Shown here in pieces: positions 1-8,291 of a stretch of DNA of 45,517 bases. A model generated the notes under the pieces. The model had not been told where the DNA came from. It ran no database searches and worked only from the letters and a program-made list of their open reading frames with translations. The translations under genes were made by a program, and so were the position numbers. The stretch is taken from assembly GCF_000426225.1 (NCBI RefSeq), contig NZ_AUEY01000028.1, positions 1 through 45,517 on the forward strand, read 5' to 3'. Source of the DNA: Desulforegula conservatrix Mb1Pa. GTDB taxonomy: Bacteria; Desulfobacterota; Desulfobacteria; Desulfobacterales; Desulforegulaceae. The stretch's first letter is position 1, and the number at the start of each line of letters is the position of its first letter.

Positions 1-219
1 CTGCTCGCAGATCGATACGAACGTGGATCTGTCATGCTCACAAGTAATCTTCCCTTTTCCAAATGGGAGCAGATTTTCAAGGATCCCATGACTACCGCCG
101 CTGCCATTGACAGACTTGTACATCATAGCATCATTCTTGAACTTAACTTGCCAAGCTACAGGCTGGAAAAGTCAAAACAGAAAATTAACGAGGAAAAAAG
201 TGAGGAAAATGCGCCTTAA
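1..219 (+). CDS. istB: IS21-family helper ATPase IstB, C-terminal fragment (runs off the window edge)
   Basis: The open frame is already in phase at base 1, so the gene begins outside the window. The visible 72 residues open with LADRYERGS and continue with MLTSNLPFSKW, then end in a helical, basic tail. This is the characteristic end of the DnaC/IstB-type AAA+ ATPase of IS21-family elements, where Arg-containing sensor residues precede the TSN(L/K)PFS(E/K)W motif. IstB assists the IstA transposase in target selection. Only the last quarter is visible, so the element could be intact or decayed. Two short related motifs follow the gene within 65 bases, as expected for the multiple terminal repeats of IS21 elements. 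The start at base 34 is only an internal Met. Confidence 0.85.
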   Translation: MLADRYERGSVMLTSNLPFSKWEQIFKDPMTTAAAIDRLVHHSIILELNLPSYRLEKSKQKINEEKSEENAP

Positions 220-246
220 ATTAGGAAACTGGATCGGGAATTATAA

Positions 247-284
247 CTGTCGCTGACACGGAAAAATAATTGTCGTTGATCACT
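247..284. repeat. probable right-end terminal repeats of the IS21-type element
   Basis: TGTCGCTGACAC (247-258) and TGTCGTTGATCAC (272-284) are two imperfect direct copies of one motif, 25 bases apart, shortly after istB. IS21-family ends carry several such repeats as transposase binding sites, and the last copy ends in CA, the usual terminal dinucleotide. The element therefore probably ends near base 283. The left end lies outside the window, so this cannot be confirmed here. Confidence 0.5.
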
Positions 285-580
285 TACAGGGTTATCCCTG
301 CCGCTTTCGGGAAATGCATGTCATACCCGTTGGGATAATATGATTCTGACCTGAATATGGAGAGAAATATGGGACTCAAGAAAAGAATCCCATACAGCCG
401 ACTTTCCCGCCGGCAACAGCGAGACAATTTATATAAGGCTGCGGCAAAAAATACGGAATAGTGCTTCGGTATATGGAGGCCAGTTTATTAGTCCCCATGT
501 CCTTAATGAGCCGGGAAAGCCTGCTCTGTAATGGTTATCTGAGGAGTAAACTTTCCACACATAAGCAAACAGAGCAAATC
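285..580. other. intergenic stretch between IS end and tRNA, no convincing gene
   Basis: About 300 bases with no recognisable gene. A 30-codon basic reading frame at 369-461 has a purine-rich sequence ahead of its ATG, but there is no homology I recognise and no neighbour supporting it. Confidence 0.4.
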
Positions 581-614
581 AAAAAAGGGCTACAGCCATA
601 AGCTGTAACCCTTT
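581..614 (-). terminator. intrinsic terminator of the initiator tRNA gene
   Basis: Read on the minus strand, a stem of GGG, a one-base mismatch and TACAGC with a short loop is followed by six T residues. It begins ten bases after the encoded CCA of the tRNA, so it fits as the tRNA transcript terminator. Confidence 0.85.
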
Positions 615-623
615 ATTTTTTTA

Positions 624-700
<77 letters not shown>

Positions 701-737
701 ACAAGATGCGCAAAACTATGCCTTAACGGAAAATAAG

Positions 738-1046
738 TCAAGCGCTTTTTAAAAACTCGTTCAATTTATTTTTTATCTCTTCAATCTTTGACTTGTCTGC
801 CTTGATACAGACCTGTTTTGTTCTGCTTGTTTCACCTGATTCTATGCTGACAGATGACTTTGATACGCCAAAATATTTGGCAAGGAATTCTGAACAGGCC
901 TTGTTTGCAGCTCCATCAACAGGAGGGGCTGTCAATCTTATTTTGAAAGCACCGTCCCTTGTTCCGACCATCTCATTTTTGGATGACCTTGGCTGAACAA
1001 AAATTCTTATAAGAATTTCATCATCTTTTACTTTAAGTATTGCCAT
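738..1046 (-). CDS. yggU: DUF167 (YggU) family protein
   Basis: A 102-residue protein matching the small DUF167/YggU family: IRIFVQPRSSKNE near residues 13-25, then the diagnostic APPVDGAANKACSEFLAKYFGV around 40-61, and a short basic C-terminal helix. The molecular function of the family is unknown; structures show a compact alpha/beta fold. Its length is normal. It starts five bases after the thrH stop and is the last coding gene of the hom-thrH-yggU series. A tRNA gene follows on the same strand. No signal peptide or membrane segment is visible. Confidence 0.9.
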   Translation of the reverse strand: MAILKVKDDEILIRIFVQPRSSKNEMVGTRDGAFKIRLTAPPVDGAANKACSEFLAKYFGVSKSSVSIESGETSRTKQVCIKADKSKIEEIKNKLNEFLKSA

Positions 1047-1051
1047 AAAAC

Positions 1052-1657
1052 CTAAGCAACGGAGGCAAGTATAAGTTTCTTAAGCTCATCATAATTTCTT
1101 GTGACGGGGAATTCTGGATATTCGGCCACCACATTGTCAGGGGGAGAGAAAAGAATACCCTGATCAGCGGCCTGAAGCATTCCAATATCATTATATGAGT
1201 CCCCGAATGCAACAACCCTGTAATCAAGGGATCTGAGAGCATTTACTGTCTTGCGCTTGGCATCAGCCTGACGCAGCTTGTAACCGGTCACCCTTCCTGT
1301 TTCATCGACTAAAAGAGTGTGACAGAAAATCGTGGGCCATCCCATTTTCTTCATAAGAGGCTGGGCAAACTGATCAAACGTGTCAGAGACTACTATTAAC
1401 TGATAATTTGATCTGAGCCACTCTACAAATTCCACGGCACCCTCAAGGGGATCAACACCTGCAATCACATCCATGATATCTTTAAGTTTCAGGTTATTTG
1501 CATCAAGAATCTGAAGCCTTCTTTTCATAAGGACATCATAATCAGAAATATCCCGGGTCGTAAGTTTAAGCTCTTCAATACCAGTTCTTAGTGCAACATT
1601 AATCCAAATTTCAGGAATAAAAACGCCTTCAAGATCTGAACAGATAAGATTCATCAT
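1052..1657 (-). CDS. thrH: ThrH-type phosphoserine phosphatase / homoserine phosphotransferase
   Basis: A 201-residue HAD-superfamily enzyme resembling Pseudomonas ThrH. HAD motif I is SDLEGVFIPEIW with Asp8 (nucleophile) and Glu10; the DxE form in place of DxD is characteristic of ThrH. Motif II is the SDTFDQFAQP region near residue 93. Motif III/IV is the GDSYNDIGML region around 153-162. ThrH dephosphorylates phosphoserine and can move the phosphate to homoserine, giving an alternative homoserine kinase route to threonine. It lies 26 bases behind homoserine dehydrogenase, the enzyme that makes homoserine, which strongly supports a role in threonine synthesis. No ThrB-type kinase is in the window. 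Either of the two adjacent ATG codons could be the start. Confidence 0.9.
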   Translation of the reverse strand: MMNLICSDLEGVFIPEIWINVALRTGIEELKLTTRDISDYDVLMKRRLQILDANNLKLKDIMDVIAGVDPLEGAVEFVEWLRSNYQLIVVSDTFDQFAQPLMKKMGWPTIFCHTLLVDETGRVTGYKLRQADAKRKTVNALRSLDYRVVAFGDSYNDIGMLQAADQGILFSPPDNVVAEYPEFPVTRNYDELKKLILASVA

Positions 1658-1683
1658 TATAATAAGCCTCGATTCAATTTTAA

Positions 1684-2997
1684 TTATAGAAGTTCGTCGT
1701 CTTCCACTCTTACCAGTAGTGGCGGCTGGCAGATTTCCGGCATTGCTGATATCACTGCAAGGGCTTTCTGGAAATCGGCTTCTTTTGCCACATGGGTAAG
1801 CATTACAATGGGCACAGATTCGGTATGATGACGCCCTCTCTGATGAACCCAGTCAATGCTTATTCCAAAATCACCAAGCGCTCCTGAAATCCTTGACAAA
1901 ACTCCAGGCTTATCAAGGGCTGCAAACCTGACATAATAGCAGGTTTTTATTTCGCCCATCGGGAGCACCTGAATCTTTTTCATGGAATCGCTCTGGAAGG
2001 CAAAAGTTGGGATTCTCCCAATTGAATTAGAAAGAATGTTTCTTGCGACATCAATCACATCACTCAGTATCGCGCTTGCGGTTGGCATCATGCCTGCGCC
2101 GTGTCCATAAAGAAGCATATTGCCCACAGCATCGCCGTCAATACTGACAGCATTCAAGGACCCTTCGACATTTGACAGAATATTGTCCTTAGGGATCATT
2201 GTGGGGTGAACCCTTAGTTCAACAGAGTCACCATGATTCTTGGTGATCGCGAGCAGCTTGATCCTGTAGCCCATCTCGCGGGCAAGCTCTATGTCCATAG
2301 GAGTTATACTGGTTATGCCCTCGACATGAATGTCGGCCAAGTCTATGCCTGTTCCATAAGCAATACCTGCAAGTATTGCAAGTTTATGGGCTGTATCCTT
2401 ACCCTCGATATCAAAAGAAGGGTCGGCTTCTGCAAAACCGGCGTCCTGGGCCTGCCTTAAAGCCATGTCAAATGAAAGCCCCTCGTTTGTTATCATTGAC
2501 AGAATATAATTGCATGTTCCGTTAAGGATTCCGGTTATTTCATTAATTCTGTTTGCCGCAAGCGACTCTCTCAGAGCCTTGATAACAGGCATACATCCGC
2601 CAACGCTGGCTTCATAGGCAAAATCAATCTTCGCTTCCGTAATTTTACCACGAAGAACATCACCATACATGGCGATCAGGGCCTTGTTAGCAGTGACAAT
2701 ATGCTTTCCTGCTTCAATTGCCTTAAGAACAAGCTCTTTGGCTATTCCAACACCGCCAATTAGCTCTACTATTATATCTATATCAGGATCGGCAACAACG
2801 CCCAAACTGTCATTTGTAAGGATTCCATCAGGAATTATAATACCTCTGTCCCGCGTGAGGTCAGGATCGGAAATACTTTTAAGATTAAGTTCTGCTCCGA
2901 GTCTTTTACTTATGATTTCTTTGTTACTGAAAAGCAGTTTTGCCACTCCGGCGCCAACTGTTCCAAATCCGAGCAAACCTATATTAATGACTCTCAT
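1684..2997 (-). CDS. hom: homoserine dehydrogenase
   Basis: This enzyme reduces aspartate semialdehyde to homoserine with NAD(P)H, the branch point to threonine and methionine. The 437-residue protein has the nucleotide-binding GLLGFGTVGAGVAKLL motif at residues 8-23. It then has the catalytic region with GTCNYILSMIT, AEADPSFDIEGKD and the GAGMMPTASAILSDV segment. A C-terminal ACT domain (roughly 350-430: YYVRFAALDKPGVLSRISG) is the usual site of threonine feedback inhibition. The ATG at 2997 follows a GGGGCG element. The gene leads a minus-strand group with thrH and yggU and diverges from purM across a 250-base AT-rich gap. It lacks the aspartokinase fusion found in ThrA. Confidence 0.96.
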   Translation of the reverse strand: MRVINIGLLGFGTVGAGVAKLLFSNKEIISKRLGAELNLKSISDPDLTRDRGIIIPDGILTNDSLGVVADPDIDIIVELIGGVGIAKELVLKAIEAGKHIVTANKALIAMYGDVLRGKITEAKIDFAYEASVGGCMPVIKALRESLAANRINEITGILNGTCNYILSMITNEGLSFDMALRQAQDAGFAEADPSFDIEGKDTAHKLAILAGIAYGTGIDLADIHVEGITSITPMDIELAREMGYRIKLLAITKNHGDSVELRVHPTMIPKDNILSNVEGSLNAVSIDGDAVGNMLLYGHGAGMMPTASAILSDVIDVARNILSNSIGRIPTFAFQSDSMKKIQVLPMGEIKTCYYVRFAALDKPGVLSRISGALGDFGISIDWVHQRGRHHTESVPIVMLTHVAKEADFQKALAVISAMPEICQPPLLVRVEDDELL

Positions 2998-3248
2998 TAG
3001 CGCCCCACTTGAATTCTCAGATTGCTGGTTTATAATAATTTGGTAAACTTAAAGAACCTAAATTAGAAAATAAGCAAAAGTTTAGTTCTAAAGAAGATTG
3101 CAAAAAATAATTCTATAAATTATTATGCCAGCGTTTACAATGCAGAAGTGGTTTGAAAAGCAAGAAACATACATGGAATCAGGCCCTAATCTTCTGAAGA
3201 AATTTGACTTTTTATTTATCCCAAAGATAAGCAGGACAGGAGTATTTG

Positions 3249-4292
3249 ATGACCGAGCCGTTGACGTATGCGGATGCAGGAGTTGACATAGACAAGGCAA
3301 ACAGCCTCGTCGGAGTTATTAAACAGATAGCCAAACAGACTCCAAGAACCGGTGTACTCGGCGATATAGGCGGGTTCGGCGGTCTTTTTTCGCTAAATCT
3401 GAGGGATGTGGAAAGACCTGTGCTTGTAAGTTCCACAGACGGTGTCGGCACTAAACTCAAACTTGCATTCATGATGGACAAGCATGACACAGTCGGAATT
3501 GATCTCGTGGGTATGTGTGTTAATGACATACTCGTACAGGGCGCAAAACCTCTTTTTTTTCTAGATTACCTCGCCATAGGAAAATTATGCAACAAAACCG
3601 CCGCAGATATCATATCAGGTGTTGCGGAAGGATGCAGGCAGGCCAACTGTGCACTTATCGGCGGTGAAACAGCTGAAATGCCAGGAATGTATCAGGATGG
3701 CGAATACGATCTTGCCGGTTTTTCAGTTGGCCTTGTTGATAATGACAAAATCATTGACGGCTCTGAAATAAGAGTTGGTCACAAACTAATAGGAATAGCG
3801 TCCACAGGGCTTCATAGCAATGGATACTCGCTCGCGAGAAAAGTATGCTTTGACAGGCTTAAACTCAAAGTTGAAGATCATGTCGAAGAACTTGGAAAAA
3901 CCATAGGCGAAGCATTGCTTACTCCTACAAAAATTTATGTTCAGACAGTACAGGGCCTCATAAAGGATCTGCCCATACATGGGCTGGCCCATATAACAGG
4001 CGGAGGCATTCCTGATAATATTGTCAGAATAATGCCCGGAGGCTGTAGAGTCAAAATAATGAAAGACTCATGGGAAATACCTCCAATTTTCGGCTTCATC
4101 AAAAAGGCCGGAAACATAGATGAAATGGAAATGATGAGAACTTTCAACAACGGAATTGGAATGATTGCAGTTGTTCCTGACAAGGATGTTTCTGACATAC
4201 TTGACAGAATCACTGCAATGAATGAAAAAGCCTGGCTCATTGGCGAAGTTGCGGAACAGAAGCCTGGCGATGAACCTGTTGAATTTGTTTAA
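3249..4292 (+). CDS. purM: phosphoribosylformylglycinamidine cyclo-ligase (AIR synthetase)
   Basis: PurM closes the imidazole ring of purine biosynthesis, turning FGAM into AIR with ATP. The 347-residue protein has the family signatures: TYADAGVDIDKAN at the N-terminus, STDGVGTKLKLA near 62-73, GGETAEMPGMY, STGLHSNGYSLAR and AHITGGGIPDNI. The length is standard. The ATG at 3249 is preferred over the adjacent upstream TTG because a GGACAGGAG ribosome-binding site sits 6-7 bases before it. No purN or other pur gene is adjacent. Overlapping hairpins follow the stop codon. Confidence 0.97.
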   Translation: MTEPLTYADAGVDIDKANSLVGVIKQIAKQTPRTGVLGDIGGFGGLFSLNLRDVERPVLVSSTDGVGTKLKLAFMMDKHDTVGIDLVGMCVNDILVQGAKPLFFLDYLAIGKLCNKTAADIISGVAEGCRQANCALIGGETAEMPGMYQDGEYDLAGFSVGLVDNDKIIDGSEIRVGHKLIGIASTGLHSNGYSLARKVCFDRLKLKVEDHVEELGKTIGEALLTPTKIYVQTVQGLIKDLPIHGLAHITGGGIPDNIVRIMPGGCRVKIMKDSWEIPPIFGFIKKAGNIDEMEMMRTFNNGIGMIAVVPDKDVSDILDRITAMNEKAWLIGEVAEQKPGDEPVEFV

Positions 4293-4316
4293 AATAATTA
4301 GACTCTGATTATAAAA

Positions 4317-4366
4317 GGCGGTTTTGGTAATGTATGCCAAAACCGCCTGATTATTTCAGGCGTTTT
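4317..4366 (+). terminator. overlapping hairpins between purM and tsaD (terminator or attenuator)
   Basis: Hairpin 1 pairs GGCGGTTTTGG (4317-4327) with CCAAAACCGCC (4337-4347). Hairpin 2 pairs CGCCTGA (4344-4350) with TCAGGCG (4356-4362) and is followed by TTTT. The two share bases 4344-4347, so they cannot form fully together. Hairpin 1 alone could terminate purM; together they look like an antiterminator/terminator pair just ahead of tsaD. Confidence 0.6.
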
Positions 4367-4385
4367 GGAAATATATGGATTACAT

Positions 4386-5381
4386 ATGAAAATCCTCGGA
4401 ATAGAATCCTCCTGCGATGAAACCGCAGCGGCAATCGTTGAAAACGGACGGATCATTTTGTCTTCTGTGGTTGCTTCCCAGATAGAAATTCATGCCAAAT
4501 ACGGCGGAGTTGTTCCGGAACTTGCTTCAAGAAAGCATATCGAATCCATTGTCGCAGTTGTCGATGAATCCATAAAAAATGCTGGCATAACATTTGAGGA
4601 AATAGACGCGGTAGCGGCGACACAAGGTCCAGGGCTTGTGGGAGCGCTTCTTACAGGCTTTTCATTTGCAAAAGCCTTCGCATGGGCAAGAAAACTTCCT
4701 TTTATAGGAGTCGATCATCTTGAAGGCCACATGCTTTCAGTCTTTCTTAATGAAAAAGGGCCTGAATTTCCTTATGTCGCTCTTCTTGCTTCAGGCGGGC
4801 ACACAAGCCTTTATCTTGTAAAATCCTATACTGATTTTGAACCACTTGGACATACCAGGGACGATGCTGCCGGAGAAGCCTATGACAAGGTTTCAAAAAT
4901 GCTCGGACTTGGGTATCCGGGAGGAGCAGTAATAGACAACCTTGCAGCTTCAGGAGATCACAGGAAAATCAAATTCCCTAAACCGTTTCTTGACAAAGAA
5001 TCATTCGACTTCAGTTTCAGCGGACTCAAATCAGCAGCTGCAAGATATATTCAGGAAAATAAAGAGACATACAAGTGCCAGCTCGAAGATATTGCGGCTT
5101 CTTTTCAGGAATCTGTCACAGAAGTTCTGACTTACAAGCTTATAAGAGCCGCAGTTGAAAATGGATGCTCGCATATTGCAATAACAGGCGGAGTTGCCGC
5201 AAACAGAGGCTTGAGGCAAAAAGCCACCAGAGAAGCAGAAAAAAACGGGCTGACCATTCATATACCAGATATTTCCCTTTGCGGTGACAACGCAGCAATG
5301 ATTGCTTCTTCAGGTTATTACAGGCTGCTTAAAAATATCACTTGTCCGCTGGATACAGATGTATATTCAAGAAAACCATAA
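4386..5381 (+). CDS. tsaD: tRNA N6-threonylcarbamoyladenosine transferase TsaD
   Basis: TsaD moves the threonylcarbamoyl group to A37 of ANN-decoding tRNAs, working with TsaB, TsaC and TsaE. The 331-residue protein starts MKILGIESSCDETAAAIVENG and has the metal-binding HLEGH motif (His111, His115). LLASGGHTSLY, the AGEAYDKVSKMLGLGYPGG region and a C-terminal GDNAAMIA element follow. All family landmarks are present and the length is normal. ATG 4386 is chosen over a TTG seven codons upstream because it gives the canonical N-terminus and has a GGA six bases ahead. None of the partner tsa genes are in the window. Confidence 0.96.
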   Translation: MKILGIESSCDETAAAIVENGRIILSSVVASQIEIHAKYGGVVPELASRKHIESIVAVVDESIKNAGITFEEIDAVAATQGPGLVGALLTGFSFAKAFAWARKLPFIGVDHLEGHMLSVFLNEKGPEFPYVALLASGGHTSLYLVKSYTDFEPLGHTRDDAAGEAYDKVSKMLGLGYPGGAVIDNLAASGDHRKIKFPKPFLDKESFDFSFSGLKSAAARYIQENKETYKCQLEDIAASFQESVTEVLTYKLIRAAVENGCSHIAITGGVAANRGLRQKATREAEKNGLTIHIPDISLCGDNAAMIASSGYYRLLKNITCPLDTDVYSRKP

Positions 5382-5512
5382 ACTCGGAATGTTTGTAATT
5401 CCATTGATTTTTTTCAATAATCCTCGCTTTTCAAAATACGTTTACTCCATGCTCATTTCTCTTGACTTTGCCTTGCTCAAAACAGTATGAAATCCGCCAT
5501 TGGCATTAAATC

Positions 5513-5646
5513 TGATGGTCTTGCAAAAAGTCAGAAAAGAACGCCAGCGTCATGTCGGACTTGATCCGGCATCCAATATTTTCAGGTACTTCTGGATTCC
5601 GGCCTGCGCAGGAATGACGGTAATCGGACTTTTTGCGACCTTGTCA
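5513..5646 (+). repeat. MITE-like palindromic repeat, copy A
   Basis: Left end TGATGGTCTTGCAAAAAGTC and right end GACTTTTTGCGACCTTGTCA are imperfect inverted repeats. Inside are two hairpins, one around TCCGGCAT and one around TTCCGG/GGAA, joined by a CTGGATTCC segment. AAATCTGAT occurs at both borders (5508-5516 and 5646-5654), a likely target-site duplication. Confidence 0.85.
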
Positions 5647-5673
5647 AATCTGATACTTGGGAATAATTGCTGG

Positions 5674-5726
5674 TTTTATCTTTGAAACAGATAAAATGTG
5701 TTATGCCCTCATGTTTTCAGGCATAA
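5674..5726 (+). promoter_or_regulatory. two tandem hairpins in the leader of the aminotransferase gene
   Basis: TTTTATCT pairs with AGATAAAA (about 5674-5696, 7-base loop), and TTATGCC (5701-5707) pairs with GGCATAA (5720-5726). Both stems are short and lack a T-tract, so they are not standard terminators. They could be leader structures or chance palindromes in AT-rich DNA. Confidence 0.3.
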
Positions 5727-5755
5727 ATACAATCAATAATCTAAGGGAAACACAC

Positions 5756-7066
5756 ATGAATCCTCTTGCCGTTCAACTCAATGAAATAATTGAAAAAGGC
5801 AATCCTCATGTAATGGATATGCTCTCTGAAATTGGAAAGAAGATTTTTTTTCCAAAGGGCATTCTCAGCCAGTCTGCAGAAGCCAGGGAAAAGGCTTTCA
5901 AATTGAACGCGACCATAGGGATTGCAACTGAAAAAGGCAAAATCATGTGCTTCCCTTCAGTAATGAATCAGCTTGGAGGAGTTAAGCCTGAAGAAGCCCT
6001 GACCTATGCTTCGTCATTCGGGCTTATGGATCTCAGAAAGACATGGAAGGAATACATGTTCAAAAAAAATCCTTCCCTTAATGGCAAAAATATCAGCCTT
6101 CCGATAGTCGCTTCAGGAATAACCCATGCAATAAGCATTATGGGTGATATGTTTATAAATCCTGGTGATGTTGTTATTGTGCCTGACATGATGTGGGGCA
6201 ATTACAATATGATTCTTGCCACAAGAAAAAACGCAAGACTTAGCTCGTACCCTCTTTTCAATGACAATGGCGGATACAATCTTGAGGCATTTGAAGCAAA
6301 AATAAAAGCAGAGGCCTCCCAAAACTCCAAAATAGTAGTAATCCTGAATTTTCCAAATAATCCAACAGGTTATGCCGTTTCAAAAACAGAAGGTGCGAGG
6401 ATTGCTGAAATTCTTACTGAAACCGCTAAAAGCGGCACCAATGTCATTGCAGTATGCGACGACGCATATTTTGGATTATACTACGAAGAAGAAACAATGA
6501 AAGAGTCCATATTCGGACTCATGGCCGGAACCCACGAACGCCTGATTCCTATGAAACTTGATGGGGCTACAAAAGAAAATTATGTATGGGGTCTTAGAGT
6601 CGCTTTCATAACATACGGACTTAAGGCCAAAGGCGATATGGATGATTTCAATGATGCTGTTGAAAGAAAAACAGCTGGTTGCATAAGGGGTAATATATCC
6701 AATGCGCCTCATCTTAGCCAGACAATAGTTCTTAAATCCATGCAGGATAAGGCATTTGAAGAAGAAGCATCTGAAAAATTCGAAATCCTCAAAAAAAGGG
6801 CAAATAGAGTAAAAGAAGTTATAAAAAACCCTAAATATGAAAAAGCATTCACGCCCTACCCTTTCAACTCAGGATATTTCATGTGTGTTCAGCTTAAAGA
6901 GGCCAACGCTGAGAAACTGAGGGTTCATCTGCTTGAAAAATACGGGGTTGGAGTCATCGCGCTTGGCGAGAAAAACATAAGGGTGGCTTTCTCATGCCTT
7001 GAGGAAGAAGATATCCAGACTCTTTTTGACTGCATACTTGATGCCGCGAATGATCTGTGTTCATAA
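5756..7066 (+). CDS. PLP-dependent class I/II aminotransferase
   Basis: A 436-residue fold-type I aminotransferase. Recognisable parts are ASGITHAISIMGDMFINPGD in the cofactor-binding region, the substrate/PLP motif NFPNNPTGY and the PLP-ring aspartate in VCDDAYFG. The segment LDGATKENYVWGLRVAF probably contains the Schiff-base lysine, and a C-terminal IRVAFSC contains the carboxylate-binding Arg. The substrate cannot be assigned; aromatic, aspartate or alanine donors are all possible. ATG 5756 follows AAGGGA by about seven bases and is preferred to in-frame codons further upstream, which would place coding sequence across two leader hairpins. It stands alone, bordered by repeats on both sides, and is probably monocistronic. 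Confidence 0.88.
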   Translation: MNPLAVQLNEIIEKGNPHVMDMLSEIGKKIFFPKGILSQSAEAREKAFKLNATIGIATEKGKIMCFPSVMNQLGGVKPEEALTYASSFGLMDLRKTWKEYMFKKNPSLNGKNISLPIVASGITHAISIMGDMFINPGDVVIVPDMMWGNYNMILATRKNARLSSYPLFNDNGGYNLEAFEAKIKAEASQNSKIVVILNFPNNPTGYAVSKTEGARIAEILTETAKSGTNVIAVCDDAYFGLYYEEETMKESIFGLMAGTHERLIPMKLDGATKENYVWGLRVAFITYGLKAKGDMDDFNDAVERKTAGCIRGNISNAPHLSQTIVLKSMQDKAFEEEASEKFEILKKRANRVKEVIKNPKYEKAFTPYPFNSGYFMCVQLKEANAEKLRVHLLEKYGVGVIALGEKNIRVAFSCLEEEDIQTLFDCILDAANDLCS

Positions 7067-7168
7067 TCATTTTACTCTCGGAGAGCAGAATCAATTATGC
7101 CTACAGGAAGGCTATATGACCCTGTCAGCCAATGTCAGATAGGAGTTATAAACCAATTGGTGCCTTGT

Positions 7169-7293
7169 ATGGTTAAATTGTCGTAAAAGAAGGCCAATTC
7201 GTAGGTCGGATTAGAGCGTCATTTGCTCGTAATCCGACGTTAAACAGGGTGTCTTGCGGGTCGCTTTTTGAAAAAGCTCCGCAAAAACTTTTG
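7169..7293 (-). repeat. composite two-hairpin repeat, copy a
   Basis: One palindrome is built on GTCGGATTA / TAATCCGAC with an inner GAGC/GCTC stem. A second pairs GCGGAGC with a GCGACCCGC-type arm across A and T runs. The same two modules occur in the same relative order at 41998-42134 and 45310-45415, in the opposite orientation. The flank reading ATGGTTAAATTG is shared with the 42-kb copy. Confidence 0.8.
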
Positions 7294-7345
7294 GGTAAAT
7301 TTTAAACGTCAATCCTTCATCCCCCAACATATATTATAGCATTTT

Positions 7346-7465
7346 CAAATCAAAGATGAAATCAAGGCGGCAAGGAGGAAGCGACGCAAACGTACGTTGT
7401 TTGTACGTTGAGGAGCTGACGACGATGCCAACCCGATCCATGCATTGAGATAGCGCTTTGATTTG
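7346..7465. repeat. 120-bp MITE-like element with 10-bp inverted ends
   Basis: CAAATCAAAG (7346-7355) and CTTTGATTTG (7456-7465) are perfect inverted termini. Inside, AACGTAC and GTACGTT pair around a 7-base spacer. No reading frame of note is present. It lies in the gap between the aminotransferase and truA, next to a composite repeat. It occurs once in this window, so mobility is inferred from structure only. Confidence 0.55.
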
Positions 7466-7526
7466 GAATTGGTATTAGGATCAGTTTGCCCACATTATAC
7501 CCGGCATAGCTAAATTGTACCAGCAC

Positions 7527-8282
7527 CTACATAAACTGATCAGGATAATAAACCTCCAGAAGAAAAAGCCCCAGTGGCGGCGCAGTCGGCCCAGCCTTAG
7601 TCCTGTCTTTCGCGGCAATGATGTCCTTGATTTCTTTTGGTCTTGTTCTGCTCATACCTACATCCACAAGCGTGCCGACAATATTTCTGACCATATTCTG
7701 CAGGAATCCGTTTGCAGTTACTTCAAAATGGATCATGCCGCCGTCTGCTTTCTTGAAAACCGCAGAAGAAATATGTCTTACAGTATGGAGCCTTGGGCTT
7801 CCCGCATTCTCAAAGGATTTAAAATCATATTCACCGACAAAGTATTCCGCAGCTTCTTTCATTGCTTCAAGATCAAGTCTTTTCTGAAACTGCCATATAT
7901 ACTTTCTTTTGAACGGATCACGAAGAATTCTGTTCAAAATGCAGTATCTGTATGTTTTTCCAACGGCGTCAAACCTTGCATGGAAGCCATTAGCCACTTC
8001 TTTGCATTCGGTAATGCAGATATCGCCAGGAAGAAGACCATTAAGAGCCCTGAAAAAATCACCCGCACAGAGACCTGTATCAACGCTGAAACTTGCCACC
8101 TGACCCAACGCGTGAACCCCGGAATCTGTTCTGCCTGATCCTTCAATAATAACCTGCTGCCTTGTTATCATGGAAAGGAGCTTTTCAAGTTCGCCCTGAA
8201 TGGTCGCAAGGCCGGGTTGTCTCTGCCAGCCGTGATAATCAGTCCCGTCATACTGTATTGTCAGTTTAAAGGTCTTTTCCAT
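7527..8282 (-). CDS. truA: tRNA pseudouridine(38-40) synthase TruA
   Basis: TruA isomerises uridines 38-40 in the tRNA anticodon arm. The 251-residue protein begins with LTIQYDGTDYHGWQRQPG and carries the catalytic motif GSGRTDSGVHALGQ, with the nucleophilic Asp53. The conserved FHARFDAVGKTYRY segment and the C-terminal FLQNMVRNIVGTL helix follow. The length is typical for bacterial TruA. It lies nine bases behind the stop of a tiny dual-CXXC gene on the same strand, so the two are probably cotranscribed. In many relatives truA lies with asd or leu genes; that linkage is absent here. Confidence 0.97.
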   Translation of the reverse strand: MEKTFKLTIQYDGTDYHGWQRQPGLATIQGELEKLLSMITRQQVIIEGSGRTDSGVHALGQVASFSVDTGLCAGDFFRALNGLLPGDICITECKEVANGFHARFDAVGKTYRYCILNRILRDPFKRKYIWQFQKRLDLEAMKEAAEYFVGEYDFKSFENAGSPRLHTVRHISSAVFKKADGGMIHFEVTANGFLQNMVRNIVGTLVDVGMSRTRPKEIKDIIAAKDRTKAGPTAPPLGLFLLEVYYPDQFM

Positions 8283-8291
8283 CAGATGTCA

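Noticed and set aside
369-461. 30-codon basic reading frame after the IS end
   Set aside because: Has a plausible ribosome-binding site but no recognised homology, no partner gene and lies in a low-information gap; likely chance.
5500-5685. Reading frame through MITE copy A with a WIPACAGMT-like peptide
   Set aside because: This peptide is the usual translation of the repeat hairpin and not a gene.
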